A stretch of 64,000 bases of DNA from Ensifer adhaerens (GTDB lineage: Bacteria; Pseudomonadota; Alphaproteobacteria; Rhizobiales; Rhizobiaceae), in contig NZ_CP083350.1 in NCBI RefSeq assembly GCF_020035535.1, positions 124,001-188,000 on the forward strand, read 5' to 3'. This document shows, piece by piece, positions 39,835 through 48,852 of this stretch. Each line of letters begins with the position of its first letter. Positions within the stretch are counted from its first letter, which is position 1. The notes below the pieces were generated by a model. That model worked only from the letters and a program-made list of their open reading frames with translations. It was not told the DNA's origin and made no database searches. Position numbers and translations under genes: made by a program.

Positions 39835-41313
39835 ATGGCGCTCCGGAAAATCGACGATCTTCATCTTCTCGACCGCGAATACGATCTCGCGGTCATCGGT
39901 GCAGGGCCGGCGGGGATGGCCGCGGCGGCAGAAGCGGCCGCCGCTGGCGCGCGAACGATCCTCCTTGATGAAAACCCCGCCCCCGGCGGCCAGATCTACC
40001 GGTCGATCGAAAGGAATTCGCCAACAAGGCGCGCCTTCCTCGGCAAGGACTACTGGAAGGGAAAGGGCGTCTTTAAGGCGTTTCTTCAGTGCGACGCCGC
40101 CTACCTGCCCCAAGCACTTGTCTGGAGTGTCGAGCAAGGCGAGACCGATGGAAAGACATCTGTCGAACTGCGCGTTTCGGCCGGTGGCAAGAGCAGCATC
40201 GTTCATGCGCGACGGGTCGTGTTCGCCACCGGCGCGATGGAGCGGCCGATGCCCGTAAGGGGGTGGACGATTCCGGGCGTGATGACGATCGGGGCGGCCC
40301 AGATCGCACTCAAATCTTCAGGGCTGGTGCCCGACGGCCGCGTTGTTTTGGCAGGCAGCGGCCCCCTGCTTTATCTCTTTGCCGGCCAATTGTTGCAGGC
40401 AGGTGGCAACCTCGTCGCAGTACTCGACACCACGCCGCGTTCGAACTGGACGAAGGCGCTGCCTTTCCTGCCCCCATTTCTGGTTTCGCCCTATCTGCTG
40501 AAAGGCCTGGCGCTGTTGGCGAAGGTCCGGCGCTCGGTGCCGGTTTTCACCCGCGTCGGGACGATCGAGGTCATCGGTCAGGACCGGGCCACCGCAATCC
40601 GCTTCCAGGCGAAGGGCCGGACGGAGGAAATCGACATCGACAGCGTCTTCCTGCATCAGGGAGTCGTCCCGAACAACAGCCTGGCCAACGCGACCGGATG
40701 TCTTCTTGCCTGGAATGACCGTCAGAAGTGTTTTCAGCCAGACCTTGGTACACGCGGTCGATCCTCACTGCCGTCGATCTACGTCGCCGGTGACGGCGGC
40801 GGCATAGGCGGCGCGCTTGTCGCGGAGGTCGGCGGGCGGATAGCGGCGCTGGCCGCCTGTCTCGATCTCTTTCCGGAGAAGACGCGCCAGATCGGACCGC
40901 TCCTGGCGAAGCACGAAAAGCGGCGCAGGGTCTTGTCGCGCGGGCGCACCTTCATCGACACGCTCTATCAGCCCGCTGTGGCGTTTCGCGCACCGACCGA
41001 TCGGGAGACGATCGCATGCCGCTGCGAAGAAGTGACGGTAGGTGCCATCCGGGATGCCGCCGCGCGCAACGTGGTCGGCCCCAACCAGCTCAAGACGATG
41101 CTGCGCTGTGGCATGGGGCCGTGCCAGGGGCGCATGTGCACGGCGACCATCACCGAAATTCTGGCTGACGTGCAACAGCGGTCCCCCGCCGATATCGGCA
41201 CCTACAGGCTTCGCACACCGATAAAGCCCGTCCCCTTGCGCGAATTCGCCTCGCTCCCCCTCACGCCGGATGCCGTTCAGGCCGTTACCGGCGACCACTC
41301 CGACAGAAGCTAA
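39835..41313 (+). CDS. NAD(P)/FAD-binding alpha subunit of opine oxidase-like complex (OoxA/NoxA/HcnB type)
   Basis: 492 residues. It has a pyridine nucleotide-disulphide oxidoreductase fold with FAD motif LAVIGAGPAGMAAAAEAAA, a second dinucleotide site VVLAGSGPLLYLFAGQLL, and a C-terminal Bfd-like [2Fe-2S] domain CRCEEVTVGAIRDAA...LKTMLRCGMGPCQGRMC. It is three bases after the Fe-S gene stop. A GTG nine bases upstream is an alternative start. It completes the three-subunit dehydrogenase; the opine-like substrate is inferred from the adjoining transporter. Confidence 0.9.
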   Translation: MALRKIDDLHLLDREYDLAVIGAGPAGMAAAAEAAAAGARTILLDENPAPGGQIYRSIERNSPTRRAFLGKDYWKGKGVFKAFLQCDAAYLPQALVWSVEQGETDGKTSVELRVSAGGKSSIVHARRVVFATGAMERPMPVRGWTIPGVMTIGAAQIALKSSGLVPDGRVVLAGSGPLLYLFAGQLLQAGGNLVAVLDTTPRSNWTKALPFLPPFLVSPYLLKGLALLAKVRRSVPVFTRVGTIEVIGQDRATAIRFQAKGRTEEIDIDSVFLHQGVVPNNSLANATGCLLAWNDRQKCFQPDLGTRGRSSLPSIYVAGDGGGIGGALVAEVGGRIAALAACLDLFPEKTRQIGPLLAKHEKRRRVLSRGRTFIDTLYQPAVAFRAPTDRETIACRCEEVTVGAIRDAAARNVVGPNQLKTMLRCGMGPCQGRMCTATITEILADVQQRSPADIGTYRLRTPIKPVPLREFASLPLTPDAVQAVTGDHSDRS

Positions 41314-41335
41314 CCCCTCAACAAAGGAAACAAAA

Positions 41336-41680
41336 ATGGCAGAACGTCATCTCCGCACGCCCATCATGCACCGCGTCGTTGAACACAACGGCATCGTCTA
41401 TGTCGGCGGCACGACCTGTGACGACGAGAGCCTCGACATGGCTGGCCAGACCCGCGAAATCCTGGCGAAGATCGATCGTTATCTGGGGGAAGCTGGCACC
41501 GACAAGACGAAGCTCCTGACGGCCACGATCTTCGTGACCGACCTGGGCAAGAAGCCGGAGATGGATGCCGTTTGGAAGGCCTGGGTTGGCCCGGAAGAGC
41601 TGCCGACCCGCGCGACCGTGGGCGTTGCCGATCTCGGTGGTGACACGCTGATCGAAGTGGTCGTCTCGGCCTACAAGTAG
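41336..41680 (+). CDS. RidA/YjgF-family enamine/imine deaminase 1
   Basis: 114 residues, Rid family. The residues equivalent to the substrate-binding Arg and Glu of E. coli RidA are present (Arg92 in TRATVGVADL and Glu107 in LIEVVVSAYK). It hydrolyses reactive imines of the kind made by the flavin oxidase upstream. AAAGGAAA precedes the ATG. It is the last gene of the operon before a strong hairpin and has a paralogue at 45601. Confidence 0.92.
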   Translation: MAERHLRTPIMHRVVEHNGIVYVGGTTCDDESLDMAGQTREILAKIDRYLGEAGTDKTKLLTATIFVTDLGKKPEMDAVWKAWVGPEELPTRATVGVADLGGDTLIEVVVSAYK

Positions 41681-41692
41681 CCGTCGCTGGCC

Positions 41693-41726
41693 GGATCATG
41701 CGAGACGACCGTGTCTCGCATGATCC
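41693..41726. terminator. Bidirectional terminator hairpin
   Basis: A perfect 14-bp stem (left arm GGATCATGCGAGAC, right arm its complement) with a 6-nt loop, between the convergent RidA gene and the LysR gene. Confidence 0.75.
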
Positions 41727-41735
41727 CGCGCGCCG

Positions 41736-42653
41736 TCATTCAGGCACGCTCGACCGGGGCTGAAGCTTGTCGAACGGAGCGAACGCCTGTCGCAGAAAAT
41801 CTATGAGCTTGCTGGCCGCGAGCGATCGTGGATGGTTCCTCGGTGTAAGCAGCCACAGATCGACCGTCGTTTCCGGAACGATACTCCGCCGCACCAGAAC
41901 GTCGCTGCCAAAATCGAGCCCGACGAACGAAGGCACAATGGAGACGCCGACGCCATTGGCAACGAAACAACAGGCAGTTTCCGAGAGCGGAACCTCGATT
42001 CGGTTTCTCTTCTGTACGCCCTTGATCTGGAAGGCACGGTCAATCGTCATCAACGAGCAGTCGTCGCGCGCCAGGGAGACGAAAGGATCGCCGCCGAGAT
42101 CTTCCAGATCGATGACGGATTTGTCCGCCAGCGGATGGCGCCCGGGAAGCACGCAGACCATCTCGAAGCGCATCAGGCGCTCGGCATCGACGTTGGGATG
42201 CTCGAACGGCAGCACGCTGAGGCCGATATCCACCTGTTGGGCCGCGACGAGATCGATGATGCGCGGCGACGGCAGGCTTCGCATCGTGAAGTGAATATCG
42301 GGCTGTTCGGCAAGCAGGGGCGAAAGCGCCTGTGCGAGAAAACGCGTGGTCAACGCCGGCGGGGCGACAAGCGTGATCTCCCCCCATTCCTGATTGCGGA
42401 CAGCATCGGCCAGCCTTGCCACGCGTGCGGTCCCCGAGAACATCTTGGCGACCTCGACCGCGAGCATACGGCCTTCGAGCGTTGGCGTGAGCCGGCCACC
42501 GGCTCGAACGAAAAGCTGAAAGCCGCAGGCATCGGAAAAGCTGCGCAGTAGCTTGCTGACCGCCGGCTGAGAGATCCGCATGCGCTCAGCGGCCAGCGTG
42601 ACGGACCCGGTCTCGACGGTGTTGTGGAACGCCTCCAACTGGCGGATGTTCAT
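41736..42653 (-). CDS. LysR-family transcriptional regulator of the second oxidase module
   Basis: 305 residues. The HTH is IRQLEAFHNTVETGSVTLAAERMRISQPAVSKLL, then a LysR effector domain. The start at 42653 gives the family N-terminus; the frame is open further upstream without a ribosome site. It is divergent from the binding-protein gene at 42806 over a 152-bp AT-rich spacer with a TTAT/ATAA dyad, which resembles the site at 35156-35172. Confidence 0.9.
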   Translation of the reverse strand: MNIRQLEAFHNTVETGSVTLAAERMRISQPAVSKLLRSFSDACGFQLFVRAGGRLTPTLEGRMLAVEVAKMFSGTARVARLADAVRNQEWGEITLVAPPALTTRFLAQALSPLLAEQPDIHFTMRSLPSPRIIDLVAAQQVDIGLSVLPFEHPNVDAERLMRFEMVCVLPGRHPLADKSVIDLEDLGGDPFVSLARDDCSLMTIDRAFQIKGVQKRNRIEVPLSETACCFVANGVGVSIVPSFVGLDFGSDVLVRRSIVPETTVDLWLLTPRNHPRSLAASKLIDFLRQAFAPFDKLQPRSSVPE

Positions 42654-42805
42654 GGGTATGCCTCTGCTTGGAATCGAGCAACATGAGTTTCGGTTATAAT
42701 GAGCGGATAATTTGATATTTGACAATCATACCCTGTCTCGCTTCTCTCACACCAACCAAACACGACAGATCCGGGCGTTCGATCTGCGTCAAAAAGGGAA
42801 CGAGC

Positions 42806-44410
42806 ATGAGAACAGCGTTGGGAACGGCCCTACTGACTTTGGCGCTTTCAACATCGGCGTATGCCGGCGTCTTGTCGGTATGCGTGGAGGGATCGCCGGA
42901 AATCTTCAATCCGCAGCTGAGCAGCAGCGGAACGACGTCGAACGTGCTGGCCAACATCTACGACAATCTGGTGTCCGTGAAGGCAAACAGCTCGGACATC
43001 GAACCGGCACTGGCTGAAAGCTGGACGATCTCGGAGGATGGCCGGACCTACACTTTCAAGCTGCGCAAGGGCGTGAAGTGGCAGTCCAACGATCAGTTTA
43101 CCCCGACGCGGGACTTCAACGCCGATGACGTAGTGTTCACCTTCGACCGGATGCTGAAGTCGGATCATCCCTATGCGAAGATCAGCAAAGGCACCTACAT
43201 CACCTTCAACACCAAGCTTGCCGATAGCCTGAAAGCGGTCTCCAAAATCGACGACTACACCGTTGCCTTTACCCTGAAGGAACCGCTCGCTCCGTTCATC
43301 GGCATCATGGCGCATCAGTCTCTCGCCATCACATCGGCCGAGTACGCCGACGTCCTGATGAAGGCGAGCAAGCCTGAGACCTTCGACATGGTCCCGATCG
43401 GGACTGGTCCCTTCGCGTTGCAGGCCTATCAACAGGATGCCGTGGTCCGGCTCGTGCCGTTCAAGGAAACCTGGGGTGTGGCCATCGGTGACAAGAGCCG
43501 CACGCCCATGGTCGACGCCCTGGTAATGGCGATCAGCGCCGATGCCCCGGTGCGGCTGCAACGTGCATTGGCCGGCGAGTGCCAGATTGCGCTTTACCCC
43601 AACCTTGCCGACCGCGGCCAGATCGAGGACAGCGACACGCTCGAACTGATGCAGACGCCGGTGGCATCGACCGGGTTCATCGACTTCAATTTCCGCGACG
43701 AGAAGTTCAGGGACAAGCGGGTCAGAGCCGCACTGGCCGAGGCCATCAACGTCCCGGCACTCGTCGACACCGTCTATAACGGCATGGGCATCGCCACCGG
43801 CGCGCTCATCCCTCCGGTTCTCTGGGGGCACGACAGCGAGCTGAAGCCGCACCCCTATGACCCAGAAAAGGCAAAGGCGCTTCTCAAGGAAGCCGGATAT
43901 CCGGACGGCTTTTCGACCCAGATCTGGGCGATCCCTGTCTATCGTCCCTACATGCCGAACGGTCGCCGCGCCGCCGAGATGATCCAGGCCGACTGGGCCA
44001 AGATCGGCGTCAAGGCCGAGGTCGTTACCTTCGAGTGGGGCGAGTACATTCAGCGCGCCAGGGCGGGAGAGGCCCCGGTCGCCATGTTCGGCGGCATCTA
44101 TGATTTTCCGGACCCGAGCCAGATCCCGAACAACTACTTCATCTGCGATTCCGACGGCAAGCCAAGCCCCTCCAACGTAGGCGCCTGGTGCGACAGCGAA
44201 TTCATCAGCCTGATGAACGAAGCCGGGCGTATTGCGGACAAGGAGAAGCGCATCGAGCTCTACAAGAAGGCGCAGTCACGCTTCCACGAGGAAGCGCCTG
44301 CGGTCATCCTCGGTGGAGCCGATACACTGACGGCCGTCAGCAAGACCGTGCACGGCTTCCAGCCCGCCATTTTCGGTACGAGCCGCTTTTCGGGCGTGAC
44401 CGTCGACTAG
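42806..44410 (+). CDS. Family 5 extracellular solute-binding protein (DppA/OppA-like), no linked permease
   Basis: 534 residues. A Sec signal peptide ends near SAYA (residue 20), followed by SBP_bac_5 motifs: LVSVKANSSDIEPALAESWTISEDGRTYTFKLRKGVKW and PDPSQIPNNYF. AGGGAA precedes the ATG. Family members bind peptides, opines, nickel-chelates or amides. The module contains no permease or ATPase genes, so it must use components encoded elsewhere or act as a sensor. Confidence 0.92.
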   Translation: MRTALGTALLTLALSTSAYAGVLSVCVEGSPEIFNPQLSSSGTTSNVLANIYDNLVSVKANSSDIEPALAESWTISEDGRTYTFKLRKGVKWQSNDQFTPTRDFNADDVVFTFDRMLKSDHPYAKISKGTYITFNTKLADSLKAVSKIDDYTVAFTLKEPLAPFIGIMAHQSLAITSAEYADVLMKASKPETFDMVPIGTGPFALQAYQQDAVVRLVPFKETWGVAIGDKSRTPMVDALVMAISADAPVRLQRALAGECQIALYPNLADRGQIEDSDTLELMQTPVASTGFIDFNFRDEKFRDKRVRAALAEAINVPALVDTVYNGMGIATGALIPPVLWGHDSELKPHPYDPEKAKALLKEAGYPDGFSTQIWAIPVYRPYMPNGRRAAEMIQADWAKIGVKAEVVTFEWGEYIQRARAGEAPVAMFGGIYDFPDPSQIPNNYFICDSDGKPSPSNVGAWCDSEFISLMNEAGRIADKEKRIELYKKAQSRFHEEAPAVILGGADTLTAVSKTVHGFQPAIFGTSRFSGVTVD

Positions 44411-44453
44411 GCTCGCCACACCGGGCAAGCCATGCATTCGCATTGGAGCAAAT

Positions 44454-45554
44454 ATGAAAGTCCTGATCATTGGTGCCGGCATTCTTGGCGCCAGCACCGC
44501 CTATCACCTCGCGAAAAAGGGCGTCGACGTGGAAGTCGTCGACGCCCAGCACGAGGGAAAGGCAACCCTCGCCGGCGCCGGCATCGTCTGCCCATGGGCG
44601 ACGAAGCTAGAAGACGGCGATTTCTATGACATGTACGCCGCCGGCGCAGCCTATTATGCCTCCCTGGTCGAGGGCCTTAAGTCGTTTGGCGAGACCGATC
44701 TCGGCTATGGCAAGGTCGGTGCGCTCGTCGTGGCCGAGGACAGGCAGGAGTTCGAGGCGGCCGCCGAGCGCGTGGCGCAGCGCGTTGCCAATGTGCCTGA
44801 AGCGGGCACGGTCGAATATCTGAGTCCGGCTGCGGCGCGCTTGAAGTTCCCGCCGCTGCGCGAAGGGATGGAAGCGATCTTCATCCCCGGAGCCGCGCGC
44901 GTCGATGCGCGCTTGCTCGCAGCCGCAATGCTGCGCGCCGCAAGCTCTCTCGGCGCAAAGGTCAGACAGGATCGCGTTTCGTTGGCCTTGAAGGATGGAC
45001 GCCCCGTCTGCACGGCCAGCGATGGAACAGCACTTCAAGCGGACGAAGTCGTCGTTACGGCCGGCGCATGGGCATCGCAGATTCTCGACCCGCTGGGCCT
45101 TCAGCATCCGGTCGCACCCCAGAAGGGCCAGATCATCCATCTTCGCCTGCCGGGCGTCCAGACATCGAACTGGCCCGTTCTCCTGCCAATGGGCAGCCAT
45201 TACCTGCTGGCGTTCGATGATTCCCGCGTCGTGATCGGCGCGACGCGCGAGGACAATTCCGGTTTCGACTATCGCGTGACCGCGGGTGGCGAAGCCGAGG
45301 TCCTGAACGCCGGACTGACGATCGCTCCGGGGCTTGCGACAGCGACACACATAGAAACACGCATCGGCTTTCGCCCGGCGTCGAGCAACATGAAGCCCAT
45401 TCTGGGCCGGGTTCCCGGTATCTCGGGCTTGACGGTCGGCAACGGCCTCGGCGCAGCCGGCCTCACCATCGGCCCCTTCGCCGGAAAGCAACTCTCCGAG
45501 TTGCTGACGGACGCTCCTCTCGACGTCGATCTCACGCGCTACGCCCCGGCGTAA
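44454..45554 (+). CDS. FAD-dependent amino acid oxidase/dehydrogenase (DadA/DAO family)
   Basis: 366 residues. It has an N-terminal FAD motif VLIIGAGILGASTAYHLAKKG, GAGIVCPW in the flavin-contact loop, a central substrate domain, and C-terminal ETRIGFRPASSNMKPILGRVPG with GNGLGAAGLTIGP. It oxidises a D-amino acid or N-substituted amino acid to an imino acid. Unlike the 38428 enzyme it has no Fe-S partner genes. It is followed by a RidA gene, which fits imine clearance. Confidence 0.9.
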   Translation: MKVLIIGAGILGASTAYHLAKKGVDVEVVDAQHEGKATLAGAGIVCPWATKLEDGDFYDMYAAGAAYYASLVEGLKSFGETDLGYGKVGALVVAEDRQEFEAAAERVAQRVANVPEAGTVEYLSPAAARLKFPPLREGMEAIFIPGAARVDARLLAAAMLRAASSLGAKVRQDRVSLALKDGRPVCTASDGTALQADEVVVTAGAWASQILDPLGLQHPVAPQKGQIIHLRLPGVQTSNWPVLLPMGSHYLLAFDDSRVVIGATREDNSGFDYRVTAGGEAEVLNAGLTIAPGLATATHIETRIGFRPASSNMKPILGRVPGISGLTVGNGLGAAGLTIGPFAGKQLSELLTDAPLDVDLTRYAPA

Positions 45555-45600
45555 ATCGCCGGTCGGCTTTGAACTCACCATCAATGGAAAAGGAACAATC

Positions 45601-45951
45601 ATGGTAACGCGTTACCGGAAAAATCGCATCATGCATGCAGCCGTGGAACACAATGGCCTTATCTTTGTCGGAGGCCACGCAGCCAGCGACATTTCCGTCG
45701 GCATGAAGGAACAGACGCAGCAGGTCTGCGAAAAGTTGGACGGCGTGCTGGCCGAATGCGGCTCGGACAAGACCCAGCTCGTATCTGCCCGGATCTACAT
45801 CAGCGACATGTCGAAGAAGGAAGAGATGAACGAAGCCTGGCTCGAATGGCTCGACGGCGACGACCTGCCCTCGCGCGCGACCATCGGCGTCGCCGATCTT
45901 GGCGATCCCAAGAGGCTTATCGAAGTCGTGGTCGTCGCGGCCAAGAACTAA
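45601..45951 (+). CDS. RidA/YjgF-family enamine/imine deaminase 2
   Basis: 116 residues. The key Arg93 (SRATIGVADL) and Glu109 (LIEVVVVAAKN) are kept, and it is clearly related to the RidA at 41336. It ends the LysR / binding protein / oxidase / RidA module before two hairpins with a T-run. Confidence 0.92.
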   Translation: MVTRYRKNRIMHAAVEHNGLIFVGGHAASDISVGMKEQTQQVCEKLDGVLAECGSDKTQLVSARIYISDMSKKEEMNEAWLEWLDGDDLPSRATIGVADLGDPKRLIEVVVVAAKN

Positions 45952-46008
45952 CGCGAGCTTTGGCAGGTCAGGCCTGCCTCTTTCGCTGCCATCTCTGCTA
46001 ACGGACTT

Positions 46009-46046
46009 GCAGCGCGCCGAGTGTCTGGCGCGCTGCTTTTCTTTTG
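46009..46046 (+). terminator. Rho-independent terminator after the second RidA gene
   Basis: A 10-bp stem GCAGCGCGCC / GGCGCGCTGC with an 8-nt loop, followed by CTTTTCTTTTG. A smaller hairpin (GGCAGG / CCTGCC, 45962-45978) precedes it. Confidence 0.85.
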
Positions 46047-46079
46047 CCGCACATGAGCGGAACCCGTGTGCCCGACGTG

Positions 46080-46703
46080 TCAGCAGCCAATTGAGCGCGC
46101 CCATCCGGCAGCGCGTCGCGCCGCCTCGGTCAGCATGGGTTTGGGGGCCTTGTACCACTCGTTCTCAGGAAGCCTGCGCTTGTCGCGAACATGGTCGATT
46201 GCGGCGTCCAGGGTTAGGAACTCTTGCGGCAGCGTGAGATGGAGAAACAACGACACGACAGCAACGGAGCGAGAGCGTCCGCCGCGGCAATTGATCAGCA
46301 CTCCCCCGCGCTCCCGTCTGGGGTAGGACGGCTTCTCCGGCAGGACCTGCTCGAGCGCGGCCCGCAAGATGTAGTGCGCCGCAAGCATCTGCGTGTCCGG
46401 GTTTCCATCGCCGTCGATCAGCCCCACCTTGTAGTAGCGGATCTCGCCTGGGCCATGGACACTGTTTCGGTGATCCGAGACGAGCTGCGGCTCTCGGACG
46501 AAATTGAAATCCAGATTGACCGCGCAATTGACGACGGTCGTGATGCCGTTGCGACGCAGGAGATCGAGATCACTCGCGCCTTCCTTGCCCGAGATGAAGA
46601 TGTCGGCGTCATAGGTCGGATGCCTGGCATAGATGAGGCTGAGCCTTGGCAGCTCGCTGCTCGCCTTGTTGGCGGCCATCGTTTCGGTTGGTTCAATTTG
46701 CAT
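46080..46703 (-). CDS. Dual-specificity/tyrosine phosphatase-like protein 1
   Basis: 207 residues. The CX5R phosphatase loop is NCRGGRSRS, with Asn in place of the usual preceding His, and YYKVGLIDGDGNPD forms a possible general-acid region. It begins SLIYARHPTYDADIFISGKEGASDLDLLRRNGITTVVNC, the typical DSP start in which an index-like loop precedes the catalytic loop. The ATG at 46703 has GAGGAAA before it. It is 17 bp after the IMPase-like gene and ends the ABC operon. A frameshifted paralogue is at 61314-61932, again next to an IMPase-like gene. Confidence 0.82.
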   Translation of the reverse strand: MQIEPTETMAANKASSELPRLSLIYARHPTYDADIFISGKEGASDLDLLRRNGITTVVNCAVNLDFNFVREPQLVSDHRNSVHGPGEIRYYKVGLIDGDGNPDTQMLAAHYILRAALEQVLPEKPSYPRRERGGVLINCRGGRSRSVAVVSLFLHLTLPQEFLTLDAAIDHVRDKRRLPENEWYKAPKPMLTEAARRAAGWARSIGC

Positions 46704-46720
46704 GCTTTCCTCGTCTCCGC

Positions 46721-47614
46721 TCATGGCGCTGGAGCTTTGGCCGTACGGCCATCTGAAATGGCCTGCGCGACGCGGTTCAGGGTCGGATAATCGGCACCGG
46801 CGCCATAAGCCACATAACCGGGGCACAGATAATCGGCAGAACCGACCGGCACTTTGCCGAGCGGTAGGGGGCGGTAGCGCCCGCCGGCATTTCTGAGGAT
46901 CAACGTCGCAGCGGCGACATCCCACGCATTGACGCCGAAGCCGGCCGCCGCGTCGACAAAGCCGGCCGCCACATGCGCGATGCTGAGGGCTGCGCTGCCG
47001 GGCCGGCGCAATGTCGAGAAGGTCTCGACCAGGTCGCCAAAGCGACGAAGGGCGACATCCTGTCCATCGAGGCGAAAGTCTCTCGAAACGGGATAGCCTG
47101 TGATCAGGGTCGCGCGGCTCTCGTCGCTCACTGCCTTGGAAGTGATGACGTCTCCATTCAGATAGGAGCGCTCGAGGTCACCCGAGAAAAGTAGGTCGGC
47201 GACCGGGTCGTAGACGACCCCTGCCACGACCACCCCCTCTTCGACTGCGGCGATCGACACGCACCAGAAGGCGAGCCCCCGAGCGAAATTCGCCGTTCCA
47301 TCGATCGGGTCGACATACCACTGGATTTCGCCTGTGCCGACCTGACCGCCCTCTTCGCCGAGCATGGCCGAGTTCGGCTCGTTCGCGAAAATGTGGTCCC
47401 GGATCAGTGCCTCGGCGTTTTTGTCGTGAATCGTCACGATGTCGTGCAGGTCGCGCTTGTAGTCGACCGCCATTTCCGAGCGAAATGCCGCAAGGAGTGG
47501 TGCCCCCACGGCCCGGGCCGCGCCCTCGGCTATCTGCATCAGGTGGCGTGATCGGGCAAGTTTGCCCGCTTCATCGGCGCGACTGGGGCTTGCCGCCGGA
47601 TAAGCGTTGTTCAT
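46721..47614 (-). CDS. Inositol monophosphatase-family phosphatase 1
   Basis: 297 residues of the IMPase/SuhB/CysQ superfamily with the metal sites GEEGG, DPIDGTANFARG and WDVAAATLILRNAGG. It removes phosphate from inositol phosphate, a sugar phosphate or a similar ester using Mg2+. It follows the three binding-protein genes in the same direction, with a hairpin between, and precedes the phosphatase at 46080. A paralogue is at 61983-62822. Confidence 0.9.
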   Translation of the reverse strand: MNNAYPAASPSRADEAGKLARSRHLMQIAEGAARAVGAPLLAAFRSEMAVDYKRDLHDIVTIHDKNAEALIRDHIFANEPNSAMLGEEGGQVGTGEIQWYVDPIDGTANFARGLAFWCVSIAAVEEGVVVAGVVYDPVADLLFSGDLERSYLNGDVITSKAVSDESRATLITGYPVSRDFRLDGQDVALRRFGDLVETFSTLRRPGSAALSIAHVAAGFVDAAAGFGVNAWDVAAATLILRNAGGRYRPLPLGKVPVGSADYLCPGYVAYGAGADYPTLNRVAQAISDGRTAKAPAP

Positions 47615-47639
47615 GCTTTCTTTCCGTTCATGCGGGTGC

Positions 47640-47676
47640 GGCCGGCGCGACCTGTCCTCGTCATGTCGCGCCGGCC
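47640..47676 (-). repeat. Intra-operon stem-loop before the IMPase-like gene
   Basis: A 12-bp stem GGCCGGCGCGAC / GTCGCGCCGGCC with a 13-nt loop, 8 bp after the binding-protein stop and without a T-run. Confidence 0.6.
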
Positions 47677-47684
47677 TCGAGTTT

Positions 47685-48812
47685 CTATTTGCTGTAGTTC
47701 ACACGCCAGAAGTCCTGCCATTCCTCGCGCCGGTCGAAGTCTTCAAGACCCGTTGCGGCATCGTAGGGGAACAGGCGGTCCGCCACTTCCATAATCCCCG
47801 ACGGTTCGTCCGCCGGCATCTTGATGTCGGTGTTGGTCGGCAGCTTGCCGTCCTTCATCTGCGGCGCAATGCCCTCTTCCGTCAGAACGTAGTGAATGAA
47901 GAGCTTCGCGGCATTCGGGCTTGCGCTCTTCGACGCAACGAGGCCCAGCTTGGTGTAGGTCCAGCCGACCCAGGGCTGAAGCTCCGTGCACAGTCCAAGC
48001 TTGTAGCCCTTGCCCTCGTTGTCGCGGAACTTGGCCGAGCTCAAAAGGCCGAAGAACGGCTCCTTCTGGCCGGCCGCACCGACAGCCTCGGCGACCGGAT
48101 CGTCACCGTCGGTAACCAGCGGCCCGTTTAGTGCGAGCGCCTTGATCCAGGCTGCGGCCGCACTCTTCTCTCCGGTTTCGATATCCTTGCCGAAGTGGCT
48201 CTTGTAGGCGTCGGCCACCGCCTTGTCGGCGTGCTTCTCCATCTGGTTGAACCAGTCGGTATAGGTGCTCTTGGTCAGGGGATCGACGAGAGCGATCTTG
48301 CCTTTCCACTTCGCCTCCGTCAGCTCCCAGATGTTGCTCACCGGGCATTTGTCGTAGGCCTCGGTGTTGTAGGCCCAGACATTGGCATTGGTCGAAATCG
48401 CCAGAGGGTTCTGGAAGGCTGCCGGTATCTTGTCCTTCATGTCCCCAGGCAGATAGCTCTCGACGAAGCCTTGCGGCAGAAGCTGGGCGAGCGCTGCCGG
48501 CGCATCGGTAATCAACGCCACATCACCCTGGACATTGCCGGCCTGCGCCTCCCGGATGATCATTTCCAGCTGGCTGTTGGCCGAGACTTTCACGCCCGTT
48601 GCCTTGACCCCGTATTTCGCGGTGAAGGCTTCGGCCATCTCGACGATCTTGCCGGTGCTGTCATAGACGTTGATAGGCTTTTCCTTCTTGGCGGCCTCGA
48701 TCAAGGCGTCGAGATCGAACGCCTCTTCGGCACGCGCTTCAACCGCGACAGCGGTCGCAAGGGCAGCCAACGCCGCCCCCATTGCCAGTAATTTGCTGTT
48801 GCCTCTTTTCAT
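47685..48812 (-). CDS. Afu/Fbp-type periplasmic binding protein, paralogue 1
   Basis: 375 residues. It has a Sec leader ending VEARA near residue 28, then FDLDALIEAAKKEKPINVYDSTGKIVEMAEAF, the SBP_bac_6/ferric-binding fold. The strong GGAGGGG site supports the start at 48812. The three consecutive paralogues share segments such as CPVSNIW, DWFNQM, PNAAKLF and EGIAPQ. The class includes iron binders and, in AfuA, sugar-phosphate binders. The adjoining phosphatases favour the latter; no Tyr-rich iron site is evident, but this is inference. Confidence 0.9.
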   Translation of the reverse strand: MKRGNSKLLAMGAALAALATAVAVEARAEEAFDLDALIEAAKKEKPINVYDSTGKIVEMAEAFTAKYGVKATGVKVSANSQLEMIIREAQAGNVQGDVALITDAPAALAQLLPQGFVESYLPGDMKDKIPAAFQNPLAISTNANVWAYNTEAYDKCPVSNIWELTEAKWKGKIALVDPLTKSTYTDWFNQMEKHADKAVADAYKSHFGKDIETGEKSAAAAWIKALALNGPLVTDGDDPVAEAVGAAGQKEPFFGLLSSAKFRDNEGKGYKLGLCTELQPWVGWTYTKLGLVASKSASPNAAKLFIHYVLTEEGIAPQMKDGKLPTNTDIKMPADEPSGIMEVADRLFPYDAATGLEDFDRREEWQDFWRVNYSK

Positions 48813-48852
48813 GGTTTCCCCTCCCAAGGAGACCGTTTCAGGGTTCACGAGG

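Noticed and set aside
46080-46925. Longer version of the phosphatase 1 gene starting at 46925
   Set aside because: The extra N-terminus overlaps the IMPase gene in another frame, whereas ATG 46703 has GAGGAAA and matches the paralogue's N-terminus.
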